64,000 bases of DNA, taken from NCBI GenBank assembly GCA_032161045.1, contig JAVHTH010000003.1; one strand, written 5' to 3'. A model generated the notes under the pieces. The model was not told the DNA's origin, made no database searches, and saw nothing but the letters and a program-made list of their open reading frames with translations. Source of the stretch: Fervidibacter sinensis (GTDB taxonomy: Bacteria; Armatimonadota; Fervidibacteria; Fervidibacterales; Fervidibacteraceae). Below are positions 1 to 9,148 of the stretch, piece after piece (positions within the stretch are counted from its first letter, which is position 1; every line of letters begins with the position of its first letter). The position numbers were made by a program, and so were the translations under genes.

Positions 1-276
1 CCTTTCTGGGATTGCAGCAACTGTAGGCACTGCTGGAGTCCCAGTTGCTGGGGGAGGTAGCGACGGAGTAACTATTGCTGGCGGACTTATCGGTGAAACC
101 GTTTGCGTGGGTGGGAACGCTGGGGGCACTGAAGGAGTAAATGTCGGTGTTGGCTCCGGTTGGGATACAGGTTGAGGAGAAGGAGGCGCTGATATGTGAA
201 GGGCGACGCCTACCAAAAGCAACAGCAAGACAAGCCCAACGCCCAAAAGAGCCAACGCTGTCTCACGCTGCATCAT
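1..276 (-). CDS. Partial membrane-anchored Pro/Thr-rich protein (C-terminus outside window)
   Basis: Only the first 92 codons are in the window; the gene runs off the left edge. The start ATGATG at 276 is preceded by a good ribosome site (AGGTGA, 5 nt upstream). Residues 1-6 are charged, residues about 7-28 form one strongly hydrophobic helix (a membrane anchor or uncleaved signal), and everything after about residue 30 is a low-complexity linker of Pro, Thr, Ser, Val and Ala, as in proteins that hold an extracytoplasmic domain away from the membrane. The functional domain is not visible, so no function is assigned. Confidence 0.6.
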   Translation of the reverse strand, partial: MMQRETALALLGVGLVLLLLLVGVALHISAPPSPQPVSQPEPTPTFTPSVPPAFPPTQTVSPISPPAIVTPSLPPPATGTPAVPTVAAIPER

Positions 277-520
277 CTTTCACCTGCCCCGTCCGATTTT
301 GAGAGCCATTCCTATGATGCCACAATTTCGCCAATTTTCAAAACCTTGCCTCCAAGACCCATCTTCTGAGAGAAGCCCGTCAACATTTTTGAAGCCAAGT
401 TGATTGCCCAATTTCCTCGTTAGGCGGTGATTGTGTGAGGTCGCACAAAATGCGCCTGAAAGTTGAAGTGGGCAGATTTTCACCTGCAACTACAGAAATT
501 CTGCCGAAAAATCGGCTCAA

Positions 521-587
521 TGTAGGGCGCGGTTTTACACCGCGCCGATGGCAAATTCGTCGGCAGGGTATAAAACCCTGCCCTACA
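521..587. repeat. 67-bp palindromic element, copy 1
   Basis: Bounded by 8-bp inverted ends (TGTAGGGC / GCCCTACA). Inside are two hairpins: GGCGCGG/CCGCGCC and GGCAGGGT/ACCCTGCC, joined by a spacer that ends in GTCGG. The inner stems and the outer ends can pair alternatively. A second copy lies 17 bp downstream, and related copies are at 6652-6716 and 11570-11665. This looks like a REP/MITE-type non-coding element. Confidence 0.8.
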
Positions 588-604
588 AGGGAGATTGGGC
601 TTAA

Positions 605-671
605 TGTAGGGCGCGGTTTTACACCGCACCGATAGAAAACTCGTCGGCAGGGTGTAAAACCCTGCCCTACA
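605..671. repeat. 67-bp palindromic element, copy 2
   Basis: Same length, orientation and architecture as the element at 521-587, with a handful of substitutions. One stem (GGCGCGG/CCGCACC) has acquired a mismatch, while the second hairpin and both 8-bp ends remain perfect. Tandem copies at one site suggest local duplication or repeated insertion. Confidence 0.8.
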
Positions 672-680
672 AGGAAATTC

Positions 681-719
681 GGCAAGCCAGAGGCTTGCCC
701 TCCGAAAAATTTCGGAGGG
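681..719. repeat. Two abutting small hairpins
   Basis: GGCAAGCC-AGA-GGCTTGCC (681-699) is followed directly by CCTCCGAA/TTCGGAGG (699-719, loop AAAA). They are immediately downstream of the second 67-bp element and may be a decayed part of the same repeat family. There is no T-run, so they are not typical terminators. Confidence 0.5.
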
Positions 720-849
720 TCGGGCTCTTGCCTAACCGAAAAATCAACCCCCAGAGACATGTCCCCCGGGGTTTGTATAGCGTTGCTCAACCTCTGCATC
801 AATGCCAAAGTTAAGTTGGGAAAGCAAAGCCAAAGCGAGGTGATTGTCA

Positions 850-2073
850 ATGAAGTGGTGGGACATTGCAACGATGGTCGTAGTGCTTGCGCTCATTGTC
901 AGCCTTTTTACCGCTTTCTCGCCCCAAACCCGCAACCAAACTAACCCATATGCCCGCTGGAAGTATGGTCCCCCAAAAGATCCAAACTTCTTCCCCATCG
1001 CTGTTTGGTTGCAGCACCCCAAAAACGCGAAACGCTACAAAGAGGCTGGCATCAACTTGTATGTCGGTTTGTGGAAAGGACCGACCGAGGAACAACTTGC
1101 CCTGCTGCGTGAGGCAGGAATGCAAGTCATTTGCGAGCAAAACGAAGTCGGATTAAAACACCGGAATGACCCTATCATCGTCGGCTGGATGCACCAAGAT
1201 GAACCCGACAACGCCCAACTTATTGGCGAGGACCCAGCAACGGGGCGAAAGATTTACGGCGGTCCTGTTCCGCCACGCGAAATTATTGAGCGCTACAGGC
1301 GGATGAAAGCAAATGACCCTGACCGACCAGTGCTGCTCAATTTGGGGCAGGGAGTTGCCAACGATTTATGGAAAGGACGGGGTGTCGGAGCACATCCCGA
1401 CGACTACTTCACTTATGTCAAGGGGTGCGACATCGTCTCGTTTGATGTCTACCCCGTTGCAGGTTTGAACGACGAGAACTTGCTTTGGTATGTCGCGAAA
1501 GGTGTCGCAAGGCTCGTCTTTTGGGTCAATTGGAACAAGTCTACGGATGGCGAGAAAATTATTTGGCACTGCGTTGAGACGACGCGGATAAGCAACCTTG
1601 AAAAGAAACCAACTCCCCACCATGTCAAGGCGGAAGTCTGGATGGGCATCGTTCACGGTTCGCAGGGCATCATCTACTTCGTGCACCAGTTTGAGCCGAG
1701 GTTCATTGAGGCTGCTTTGCTTGAGGACGCCGAAATGCTCGCCGCAATAACGCAAATCAACCGACAAATTCACGACCTCGCTCCAGTGCTCAATAGCCCT
1801 ACAGTCTACGGCAGCGTTGAAGTGACTTCAACCAACCCCGATGTCCCAGTGCATTTCATGGTCAAGCATTTCAAAGGCGATGTCTACATTTTCGCTGTCG
1901 GGATGAAGAATGCACCGACAAAAGCGATTTTCCGAGTTCAGGGTTTGCCAGCCAAAGCGACGGCAGAAGTTGTCGGTGAGAACCGCCGCATTCCCGTTGT
2001 CAATGGTCGCTTTGAGGACGAGTTCAACCCCTACGATGTGCACATTTACCGAATTGTCAAGGCAACCCGTTGA
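850..2073 (+). CDS. Exported glycoside-hydrolase-like TIM-barrel protein
   Basis: 407 residues from the ATG at 850, chosen because GAGGTG lies 7 nt upstream; a TTG two codons earlier would overlap the ribosome site. Residues about 5-23 are a hydrophobic signal/anchor. The body has the alternating pattern of a (beta/alpha)8 barrel, with the acidic segment GWMHQDEPD near residue 115 where clan GH-A-like enzymes place a catalytic glutamate, followed by a small beta-rich C-terminal domain. Substrate cannot be read from sequence, but the next gene is a GH32-like enzyme, so a role in polysaccharide breakdown outside the cytoplasm is likely. I do not recognise a specific GH family. Confidence 0.7.
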   Translation: MKWWDIATMVVVLALIVSLFTAFSPQTRNQTNPYARWKYGPPKDPNFFPIAVWLQHPKNAKRYKEAGINLYVGLWKGPTEEQLALLREAGMQVICEQNEVGLKHRNDPIIVGWMHQDEPDNAQLIGEDPATGRKIYGGPVPPREIIERYRRMKANDPDRPVLLNLGQGVANDLWKGRGVGAHPDDYFTYVKGCDIVSFDVYPVAGLNDENLLWYVAKGVARLVFWVNWNKSTDGEKIIWHCVETTRISNLEKKPTPHHVKAEVWMGIVHGSQGIIYFVHQFEPRFIEAALLEDAEMLAAITQINRQIHDLAPVLNSPTVYGSVEVTSTNPDVPVHFMVKHFKGDVYIFAVGMKNAPTKAIFRVQGLPAKATAEVVGENRRIPVVNGRFEDEFNPYDVHIYRIVKATR

Positions 2074-2164
2074 ACATTGGGCTAAACCAATGGCACGGCT
2101 CAAATAGGAGGACGAAGTTCTCGTCAAGTCCAAACCTTTTAGCGACCAGAAAGGAGGCTGCAGG

Positions 2165-3610
2165 GTGAACGGGTTTCATTTTCGCCCGAAAGACCGATGG
2201 ATTGGCGACATGATTCCGTTTTTCTGGCGCGGCGAATATCACCTGTTCTATTTGCCCCGCGCACCTGAAGCGCGACATTGTTGGGGACACATCGTTTCAC
2301 GGAACTTGCTTGAATGGGAGGAATTGCCCGACGCAATTGCACCCAGCAACGAACCAAATGCACCTGATGCGGTCGGTTGCTGGACAGGTTCGGTGATTAA
2401 ACACGAAGGCATTTTCCATTGCTTCTACACGGGCTTCAACCCACAAAGCCGTTACCCACAAACAATTTGCCATGCTGTTTCCGATGATCTAATTCACTGG
2501 CGCAAGGACGAAGCAAATCCGATCCTCGTGCCTGACGAGCGTTGGTATGAGCCGCAGGATTGGCGTGACCCGTTCGTGTTTTTCAACCCTGAAACAAACG
2601 AGTTCTGGATGCTCATTTGCGCCCGCGATAAAAGGGTCGCTTTTGAACGACGCGGTTGCGTCGCTTTAGCGACTTCGCGTGACTTGCAAAATTGGCAAGT
2701 TCATGAGCCACTTTGGTCAGGAAGCGTTTGCTGGGCTGCAGAGTGCCCTGACATGTTCAGGCTTGACAATCGTTGGTATCTCGTATACAGCCATGGCACA
2801 ACTCACTACCGTTGGACGGAAAAGTTAGGGAGCAGGTCAGGACGCCACTTCGCCAATGCTTCGTGGCTTACTACGAACCATTTAGTTTGGAGCGCTTCTT
2901 TCCCTGACACCTTTGACACCGAGTTCGTTGCGGCGGCGAAAACGCTTTTTGATGGCAAAAGGCAAATTTTGTTCGGTTGGGTTGGGACACTTGAAGGTGA
3001 AAGGGACTCAGGGGCTCGGCAATGGGGAGGACATATGGCTCTGCCACGAGAGTTAATTCCTCAACCCGATGGCAGCCTTGCGGTGAAGTTGCCAAGCGAG
3101 TTTGAAATTTGGCAAAGCGAAAATTCAACCCCGATGCGGTTCCGCAATTGCGAACCGTTGTGTGGAATTTGGGAACTTGGAGAAAATGTCGCTGCTGCGA
3201 ACTCGCCGAGCGGAGTTTCGGTTTTGCGTTGCGATGCTCCCGCTGACTTTTTCCTAAGTGCGGAAATCGTCCCTAAGGGCGATGCGGTTGAGTTTGGTTT
3301 CCTTTTGCGTATGGGTAACGGGAAAGGGCACAAACTTGTCGTTGACAGAAACCGAATTGCACTAATGCGTTGGTCGTCTTGGGGCGATGTTGAGCCGAGG
3401 CTTTCGCGCCCGATAAGTTGGCGCGAAGGTGAGCCGCTCAAAGTTCACTTAATCGTTCACGGCTCTATCGTTGAAATTTTCGTCGGCGATAAAGTTTCAC
3501 TCGCAGGTCGCATTTACGAACCACCGCAGGGTTGGTTGGGGCTTTACGCCGCAAATGGCGAAGTAGAATTTCGTGACGCCAAAATCGCGCCATTGCAAAG
3601 CCTTTGTTAA
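2165..3610 (+). CDS. GH32-like glycoside hydrolase (beta-fructosidase/levanase type)
   Basis: 481 residues starting with GTG at 2165, with an AAAGGAGG ribosome site about 8 nt upstream. The three acidic signature blocks of clan GH-J/GH32 five-bladed propellers are visible in order: a divergent nucleophile block RWIGDMIPFF (Asp15), the transition-state block WRDPFVF (Asp135) and the acid/base block ECPDMF (Glu193). Residues after about 330 look like the usual beta-sandwich domain. The first block departs from the classical WMNDPNG, so substrate may not be sucrose or levan. There is no signal peptide, so a cytoplasmic enzyme acting on imported oligosaccharides is possible. It follows the exported barrel enzyme by 91 bp and may be co-transcribed. 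Confidence 0.8.
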   Translation: MNGFHFRPKDRWIGDMIPFFWRGEYHLFYLPRAPEARHCWGHIVSRNLLEWEELPDAIAPSNEPNAPDAVGCWTGSVIKHEGIFHCFYTGFNPQSRYPQTICHAVSDDLIHWRKDEANPILVPDERWYEPQDWRDPFVFFNPETNEFWMLICARDKRVAFERRGCVALATSRDLQNWQVHEPLWSGSVCWAAECPDMFRLDNRWYLVYSHGTTHYRWTEKLGSRSGRHFANASWLTTNHLVWSASFPDTFDTEFVAAAKTLFDGKRQILFGWVGTLEGERDSGARQWGGHMALPRELIPQPDGSLAVKLPSEFEIWQSENSTPMRFRNCEPLCGIWELGENVAAANSPSGVSVLRCDAPADFFLSAEIVPKGDAVEFGFLLRMGNGKGHKLVVDRNRIALMRWSSWGDVEPRLSRPISWREGEPLKVHLIVHGSIVEIFVGDKVSLAGRIYEPPQGWLGLYAANGEVEFRDAKIAPLQSLC

Positions 3611-3637
3611 ACTTGCGACGAAGTCAAGTGTTGGGCT

Positions 3638-4303
3638 CTACCCGATGATTTTTGCTTTCACTGCTTTCCAAGCAACGAAACCAGCGTCCGTGAAGTCACC
3701 TTCGGTTGGGGTTTTAGGGTGTAAAGTTTTGTCCGATGGGGGTTGACGGAGTGCGCTTCTGGCGGCGATGACTTTGAAGCCTGCTCGTTCAAGCAGGTCT
3801 TGAGTTTGCGAACGAGTCAAAAAGTGTGCTGCGGAGTAAAAAGGATGCCCCAATTTGGCTTTTTGCATGTAAAACTCGCCCCAAGGCGAATCGGCAAAGA
3901 CCATGCCCAAAACCAATGCACCATCGTCCCTTAAAACTCGGTTCACTTCGCGCAAAAGTAACAAAGGGTCATCGGCGAAGCAAAGTGTCACCACGATAAG
4001 CGCGGCTCCAAAGGCGGAATCTCGGAACGGCAATTTTTCACCTGTGGCTTGGACGACAGTGACTTGCCGTTGGTGAGCCAATTGAAGTGGTCGGAAGGCT
4101 GGATCAATTCCAACTTCAACACCAAGGGCTTGAGCGAAACGACCAGTGCCGACTCCAATCTCAAGCCAAGGTTTAGGTAAGCCAGCAAGTAGTGGTCGCA
4201 AGCATTCAACCTCAATCGGGAACGCTACTTTTCCGACATCTCCGTCGTACCAAGCATCGTAGCGTTCTGCCAATCGCTCAAAAAGTTGTGCTGACTTGGA
4301 CAT
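3638..4303 (-). CDS. Class I SAM-dependent methyltransferase
   Basis: 221 residues from ATG 4303, which has GGAGGT 7 nt upstream; a longer frame exists but lacks a site. The Rossmann-fold SAM motif I is WLEIGVGTGRFA (about residues 47-58), followed by the acidic GIDPA strand and the motif ATGEKLPF typical of the Methyltransf_11 family (UbiE/COQ5-like small-molecule methylases). The acceptor is unknown. It is the last gene of a four-gene minus-strand run (Gfo/Idh/MocA, small unknown, SDR, methyltransferase). Convergent with the GH32-like gene, 27 bp away. Confidence 0.85.
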   Translation of the reverse strand: MSKSAQLFERLAERYDAWYDGDVGKVAFPIEVECLRPLLAGLPKPWLEIGVGTGRFAQALGVEVGIDPAFRPLQLAHQRQVTVVQATGEKLPFRDSAFGAALIVVTLCFADDPLLLLREVNRVLRDDGALVLGMVFADSPWGEFYMQKAKLGHPFYSAAHFLTRSQTQDLLERAGFKVIAARSALRQPPSDKTLHPKTPTEGDFTDAGFVAWKAVKAKIIG

Positions 4304-4368
4304 TATCCTGACCTCCGAAAGCACTCTGCAGGTCACTTTGCCAGAACCGAGGAATTCAAATCCTTGCT

Positions 4369-5124
4369 TCACTCAATTGCTTCAAGTGATTCAGGCAAGA
4401 TCTGCCCGCCATCAACGATGAGGGTCTGTCCAGTTATGTATCTCGCCTCTTTGGAACAAAGAAAGCAAACGGCGTAGCCTATATCCTCGGGAGTTCCGAG
4501 TTCCCTCAGCGGGATTGAAGCCTTCATCCGCTCCAGATACTCCTCACCTTGAGCGATTAAACCTTCCGTCAAGATGTTGCCGGGCAAGACTGCATTGATT
4601 GTTATCCCGTATTTCGCCAACTCAAGGGCAGCGCTTCGCATGAACCCGAGTTGTCCCGCTTTTGAAGCGCCATAGTGGCTCCATCCCGGGTAACCGGTGA
4701 TTGGACCAGTGATTGACGAGGTTATCACGATGCGACCGTAGCGCTGCTTTTTCATTGGCTCAATAGCCGCTTGCACCATGAGAAAAGTCCCTTTGAGATT
4801 GACACTCAGCACTTTATCCCAATCCGCTTCGGTCATCTCTTCTAACCTCGCTTGTGGGTAGATACCGGCGTTGCTACAAAGAATGTCAAGTCTGCCAAAT
4901 CGTTGGACTGTTTCCTGAACAACTCTTTGACAGTCTTCGCACTTTGTGACATCGGTTCGGATGTAGAAGCCCTCCAATTCCTTTGCCGTTGCCTCCCCTG
5001 TCACATCGTCAATGTCGGCAATGACCACTTTTGCACCGGCACGGGCAAGAACTTGGGCAATTCCTTTGCCAATTCCTTTCGCTGCACCAGTGACAATCGC
5101 GGTCTGTCCTGTGAGTTCAAACAT
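4369..5124 (-). CDS. SDR-family NAD(P)-dependent oxidoreductase (FabG/glucose dehydrogenase-like)
   Basis: 251 residues. ATG 5124 is preferred over the GTG at 5130 because GGAGG is then 9 nt rather than 3 nt away. Classical short-chain dehydrogenase features are complete: dinucleotide motif TGAAKGIGKG near the N-terminus, the acidic residue VIADIDD that usually selects NAD, CSNAG, the catalytic Ser-Tyr-Lys (SSITG, then YGASK) and the C-terminal LPGNILTEG and DGG motifs. Substrate is probably a sugar, polyol or ketoacid judging from the neighbouring sugar-type Gfo/Idh/MocA dehydrogenase; this is inference. Confidence 0.9.
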   Translation of the reverse strand: MFELTGQTAIVTGAAKGIGKGIAQVLARAGAKVVIADIDDVTGEATAKELEGFYIRTDVTKCEDCQRVVQETVQRFGRLDILCSNAGIYPQARLEEMTEADWDKVLSVNLKGTFLMVQAAIEPMKKQRYGRIVITSSITGPITGYPGWSHYGASKAGQLGFMRSAALELAKYGITINAVLPGNILTEGLIAQGEEYLERMKASIPLRELGTPEDIGYAVCFLCSKEARYITGQTLIVDGGQILPESLEAIE

Positions 5125-5142
5125 CTTCACTCACCTCCGCGT

Positions 5143-5484
5143 TCAAGTTTGCCTCAGCCCCAAATGCTTGAGCGCGTAACTATACAACTCATGCCAAATT
5201 GCGACGGCGTAACTTCCGTCTTCCAACTTCTTCGCCACCATCAAAACGCCGTCGCACCACATCTCTTGCGCCCACTCGCTCAAGTTGCGGGCGATGATGA
5301 ACAAAATTCCCTTCCGTTCGGCAGTGAACAAAATTTCAACTTTGTCAAGGTCCGAAGGCAGGTGCAATTGAACTTTCTTGCGCCCCACTTTCAACGGGAT
5401 TGATGTTCGGAAGCGTTCGTAAGTCCAACACTCGTGCTTCTCGCAAAGGCAGTCAATCCAAAACTTCCTCTCTTCGTCTTGCAT
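5143..5484 (-). CDS. Small protein of unknown function
   Basis: 113 residues from ATG 5484 with GGAGG 8-9 nt upstream. The frame stays open much further upstream, but only as the antisense of the dehydrogenase gene. No signal peptide or membrane helix. The middle has alternating charged/hydrophobic strands (a small alpha/beta protein), with two N-terminal cysteines (CLCEKHEC) that could bind metal. It ends 18 bp before the SDR gene, so the two are probably co-translated. I do not recognise a family. Confidence 0.65.
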   Translation of the reverse strand: MQDEERKFWIDCLCEKHECWTYERFRTSIPLKVGRKKVQLHLPSDLDKVEILFTAERKGILFIIARNLSEWAQEMWCDGVLMVAKKLEDGSYAVAIWHELYSYALKHLGLRQT

Positions 5485-5514
5485 TGTCTTCGCCTCCCTT
5501 TGTGCAGCATCGCC

Positions 5515-5556
5515 CTTAAGGTGACGGTCATTTCGCAAACTGACGGTTTGCGTTAC
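5515..5556. repeat. Small inverted repeat between operon genes
   Basis: The 109-bp gap upstream of the 113-residue gene contains CGCAAACTGACGGTTTGCG, a hairpin with a 7-8 bp stem and a short loop. It resembles the extragenic palindromes elsewhere in the window but lacks the TGTAGGG ends. It could attenuate or process the transcript between the Gfo/Idh/MocA gene and the downstream genes. Position is approximate. Confidence 0.4.
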
Positions 5557-5593
5557 AAGACCGCCAGTTGGGACGAGCCCCGACGCTACTGAG

Positions 5594-6589
5594 TTACGGC
5601 GTGATTGGCTTACCCGTCTCAATTGACCTGTATATGGCGAGAGCCAGTGCGACGGCATAGCGACCGTCTTCACCTGTGATCGCTGGCGGGCGTTGCTCAA
5701 CAATTGACTCAACGAACTCTCGCAATTCTCTCCGAACAGGGTTCTCCGTTGACAGTTCCTCAGCCTTAAAAACTTTCCGTTCGTTTTCAGTCTGGACGAC
5801 CAATTCACCGCTCCAAAATTGCGGGAAGAGCAAACTTCCTTTCTCGCAATCGGCGCGACCGCCGTAACCGCCGGCGACTGAGACTTGGCTTGCGTGAAGC
5901 ATCCCCAAAGCGCCGTTGCGAAACTTGAGCGTGACAAGAACGCAATCAGGGTAGTCGCAATCTGTGTGCAAAAAATTTTCGCCCATTGCGAAAACGCTCT
6001 CAACCTCACCGCCGACCCAACGAAGGTAATCAAGTTCGTGGATGTTAACCTCCATGAGCATCCCACCGCTCAGCGCCTTGCTTTTACGCCAATCTCTTGC
6101 CCAAACACCACTGAACCCGCCACCAAGCCTGTGAATTGTCAAGCAAAGCAGTTGTCCCAATTCACCGCCTTCAACGATTTCCTTCACCTTCGCGTGAATC
6201 GGGAAATAGCGGAGCACCTGCCCAATCATCAAGTTGACATTGTTCTCACGACAAGCCTCAATCATTCGGTCGCAATCTTCAACGGTTAGTGCCATCGGCT
6301 TCTCGCAGAAGACATGTTTGCCTGCCCTTGCTGCTGCGATAGTTTGTTCGGCGTGCAAGTAAGCGGGGGTTGCAATCAAAACAGCATCAATGTCGTCGCG
6401 CCTTAGCAATTCATCCAAATTCGTCGTCACCCAGACCCCAAACTCTTCGGCAAACGCTTTCGCTACATTTTCAACGGCGTCGCAGGCTGCTGCCAATTCC
6501 GCCTGCTCAATTGTCCGCAATTGATTTGCCAAACTTCTGCCCATCACTCCACAACCGACAAGCCCAACCCTTACTTTTCCGTTTCGCAT
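5594..6589 (-). CDS. Gfo/Idh/MocA family oxidoreductase
   Basis: 331 residues from ATG 6589, with GGAGGGG 7-8 nt upstream. The N-terminal Rossmann fold carries GLVGCGVMG (residues 9-17). The family signature AGKHVFCEKPMAL (near residues 90-102) includes the conserved EKP lysine. The second domain with the HELDYLRW block is typical of inositol/sugar dehydrogenases of this superfamily. The reaction is NAD(P)-dependent oxidation or reduction of a sugar or polyol; the exact substrate is not readable. First gene of a probable four-gene operon with the SDR and methyltransferase. Confidence 0.92.
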   Translation of the reverse strand: MRNGKVRVGLVGCGVMGRSLANQLRTIEQAELAAACDAVENVAKAFAEEFGVWVTTNLDELLRRDDIDAVLIATPAYLHAEQTIAAARAGKHVFCEKPMALTVEDCDRMIEACRENNVNLMIGQVLRYFPIHAKVKEIVEGGELGQLLCLTIHRLGGGFSGVWARDWRKSKALSGGMLMEVNIHELDYLRWVGGEVESVFAMGENFLHTDCDYPDCVLVTLKFRNGALGMLHASQVSVAGGYGGRADCEKGSLLFPQFWSGELVVQTENERKVFKAEELSTENPVRRELREFVESIVEQRPPAITGEDGRYAVALALAIYRSIETGKPITP

Positions 6590-6651
6590 GGTTCAACCCC
6601 TCCATCCAACATTTTGATGGTGCTCAATTGCCCGCGCCATCGGATTCAACA

Positions 6652-6716
6652 TGTAGGGCACGGTTTTAAACCGTGCCGAAAAAATTTCGTCGGCGGGGTG
6701 TAAAACCCCGCCCTAC
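6652..6716. repeat. Palindromic element, copy 3
   Basis: 65-bp relative of the elements at 521 and 605, in the gap between the Gfo/Idh/MocA start and the DUF4091 gene end. Ends are TGTAGGGC / GCCCTAC. The first inner stem reads GGCACGG/CCGTGCC here instead of GGCGCGG/CCGCGCC: a paired (compensatory) change, which argues that hairpin formation is under selection or intrinsic to the element. Confidence 0.8.
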
Positions 6717-6748
6717 GATATGACCTTCTCACTTGCTCAAAGACAGCG

Positions 6749-9148
6749 CTAATGAACGAGTGGGTAGTCTGTAAGTCTTTCCGAACCCAACAATTTCAAT
6801 GCCCATTCACGAACTCTATCCGCAACTGTCCTGTCCTTGCTGACATGCCAACGCAACTCGTTGACGCCGATGGGTTGCAAAACTTTTGCGATGCCTTCTT
6901 TCAACAGCCTTTCTGCCTCAGCGCTCAATGAACTTTTGAACCTCCGTTCCCGAACCATTCGGCTCAACATTGTCAAGATTTCGTAATCTTGCACACCTTC
7001 ACGAATTGCCTCCATGTGCTTTGCGGGGGTCACGCTATCGGGCGCAATGAACAAAGGCGTATAGCAATTGCGCGGGTCAAGGTAAGCGTTCCAGCAAGAG
7101 TTGCCACCGTTGTCACCGAACGCCCAGAAGAACATCTCATCAGCGCCGATGGCGAAACAGTGCCAAGCCTGCAAGCGATAGTAAGCGTAAGGGTCAAGAA
7201 GTTTGCTCGGTCCGCTGCAAGAGTAAAGTGCCAACCGCTTGCCTTTTGCTTTCCAGCCGAGATAGAACTCCTCATGTGCTTTGGGGTTTCTCAGCCAAAT
7301 TGCCCGTTGCGGGCAAAGGACATCAACGACTTCAGGAAGTTGCGGGTTCATCCTTTGCGGTTCGCTCCATGTCGGGTCAACCCAAATGACAACTTCTGGT
7401 GCAGTCTTCTTGAGTGCTTTTGCCCAAGCGATTGTCAATTCATCCTGTTCAGGCGTGTGGGGTTCATCAACGAGCAAGACGCCAAATTGACCTTTCTTCA
7501 AACCTCGCTTTTGAGCGTGTCGCCACCAAAAAGCAATCCACTCTCCGACCTTTCGTTCAAACTCCGGCGTCCCAACTTTTGAGCCTTCAAAACTGCTGCC
7601 AGCATTGACGAAAACATAAAATCGGCTTGCCCCACGCCAACGGTTAAGCCATTGGTCAAAGGCAGTAGTGTCAGGTTCTTCAACCATTCTGCCTTGCGCA
7701 TCAAACTTGCCTGATGGCAAAACGAAGCGACTTGCCCAAGGAATGTCTACAAAGTGCTCCCTCAAATGGGCAATGAAAGCGTCTCGGTTTTTCGGGTTGA
7801 CCCCGTATCGCTCTTCAACATCGGTGTAATCCCAACCACCCAAATGCAACGACATGCGGTCAGGCAAAGTCAATGGCAAAACCGTCAACCGAAGCGAGAT
7901 TGAAACTTTATCGCCTGCATCGGATGTGATGACGATGCGAGCATTGTAATCGCCCGAAAGCGCTTTCTTTGTTGGCTTGAAATTCAACCACGCTTGTCCA
8001 ACCATGCCCGATGCGACAGCGAACCGTTCGCCTTTCGGCAAAGCGGCGGCAATAGGGACACCTTCCTTCGTGTCCGTCCAAAGGGCATGATGTGGCTCAA
8101 CAACGATTGTGTCAGGCAAGCCTTGCACTTGCACGCGAACCGCAATCGGTCGCTCACGAACATTGACAATGTTGATGGCAATTGGGCGAACCTCATTTCG
8201 CAGCAAAATAAGTTCCACTCTTTCCATTACCACTTTTGGCAGCGGGTTCTCTCTCAGGTAGGGCAATGGGTCGTAGGGCGATGAAGCGACGAAAGCGACG
8301 AACGGCTTCATCCCCTTTGCTCGCCACAATTGCGCTTGAACTTCAAACAACCGTGCATGCCAATCGTTCAAAGGCAAGGTTGTTCGGAATGAAACAGGAT
8401 TGTCAATGGCGAAGGCTTTCGGCACAAAGTTCGCGAGTTCATCCAATTGTTGGCGAATTTGTGATTTCGTTGGCTCAGCGATTTTCGCTTGCTCAACAAT
8501 TTGCCGCAAGGTGGCTAAATCTTCCTTCAAACGCCTCAAGGCGCACCGCTCAATTTCCTTGCGCTGGGCGAAAATTTTCAAATCGGCAATCGGCTCGCTT
8601 GCAAAAGGTTGAAATCGCCAATTTGGGTCGCCCTCGTAAACCTCAATTTCGTCAACGAAGCAGAACGAACCTTGCGGGATGACCACGAAAGCAACGAACC
8701 GTCCATGAGTTTGCCATTGGTCAGTCCAGAACCGATGGACTGCGTAACCTTGAGCAGGTGGTGGACCGTTTTGCTCATTGCTCGCTTGAACTAACTCGCC
8801 GACTTCATGCCATTGTTTGCCGTCAACGCTGACCAAAACCCAAATCGCTGCAGGGAACTCAACTCCAGCGACACCTGCAGCGGTGTTAAACGATGCACCT
8901 GCAATTGAAACATCACGACCCAAGTCAACAACGATGAAAACAGGGCTGACATTTCTCCACCCGACAGTGCTCTTTTGTGTCCAGAAGTAGCCTTGCGTGT
9001 ATTTGCCGTCGGTCAGTTGAATTCGGTCATCTGGGTCGGTGCAATAAAGGTAGTTGGGTGCGGGTTGAAGCGTGTAGGGGCAATTGACAGCGATGTTGGG
9101 GCGCTGCAAAAGGAAGTTAAGCAAAACAGCCGCAAACCAAACCAGCAC
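6749..9148 (-). CDS. Exported DUF4091 (GH123-related) protein with N-terminal F5/8-type C-like domain
   Basis: 799 residues from GTG 9148, with AGGTGG about 9 nt upstream. A short hydrophobic segment at the N-terminus looks like a signal peptide. Residues about 30-185 resemble a galactose-binding/discoidin beta-sandwich (DLGRDVSIAGASF, YEGDP). The C-terminal third has the marks of DUF4091, which is related to the GH123 catalytic domain: LLVDEPHTPE, then DEMFFWAFGDNGGNSCW, and the closing REGVQDYEILTML block that is nearly universal in this family. Probable role: extracytoplasmic hydrolysis of a decorated or amino-sugar-containing glycan. Substrate unproven. Confidence 0.8.
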   Translation of the reverse strand: MLVWFAAVLLNFLLQRPNIAVNCPYTLQPAPNYLYCTDPDDRIQLTDGKYTQGYFWTQKSTVGWRNVSPVFIVVDLGRDVSIAGASFNTAAGVAGVEFPAAIWVLVSVDGKQWHEVGELVQASNEQNGPPPAQGYAVHRFWTDQWQTHGRFVAFVVIPQGSFCFVDEIEVYEGDPNWRFQPFASEPIADLKIFAQRKEIERCALRRLKEDLATLRQIVEQAKIAEPTKSQIRQQLDELANFVPKAFAIDNPVSFRTTLPLNDWHARLFEVQAQLWRAKGMKPFVAFVASSPYDPLPYLRENPLPKVVMERVELILLRNEVRPIAINIVNVRERPIAVRVQVQGLPDTIVVEPHHALWTDTKEGVPIAAALPKGERFAVASGMVGQAWLNFKPTKKALSGDYNARIVITSDAGDKVSISLRLTVLPLTLPDRMSLHLGGWDYTDVEERYGVNPKNRDAFIAHLREHFVDIPWASRFVLPSGKFDAQGRMVEEPDTTAFDQWLNRWRGASRFYVFVNAGSSFEGSKVGTPEFERKVGEWIAFWWRHAQKRGLKKGQFGVLLVDEPHTPEQDELTIAWAKALKKTAPEVVIWVDPTWSEPQRMNPQLPEVVDVLCPQRAIWLRNPKAHEEFYLGWKAKGKRLALYSCSGPSKLLDPYAYYRLQAWHCFAIGADEMFFWAFGDNGGNSCWNAYLDPRNCYTPLFIAPDSVTPAKHMEAIREGVQDYEILTMLSRMVRERRFKSSLSAEAERLLKEGIAKVLQPIGVNELRWHVSKDRTVADRVREWALKLLGSERLTDYPLVH

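Larger units (their letters stand above)
277..849. other. Intergenic region carrying palindromic repeats, no convincing gene
   Basis: This 570-base gap separates two divergent genes. Open frames through it on both strands are made of the palindromic repeat units and have no ribosome site or recognisable domain. It holds two 67-bp palindromic elements (521-587 and 605-671) and two small hairpins (681-699, 699-719). The first part (277-520) and the last 120 bases, including the ribosome site for the gene at 850, show nothing else that I recognise; no clear promoter hexamers were found. Confidence 0.6.

Noticed and set aside
380..871. 163-residue open frame on the minus strand
   Set aside because: It runs through both 67-bp palindromic repeats, its translated repeats are those of the DNA element, and it has no ribosome site or domain.
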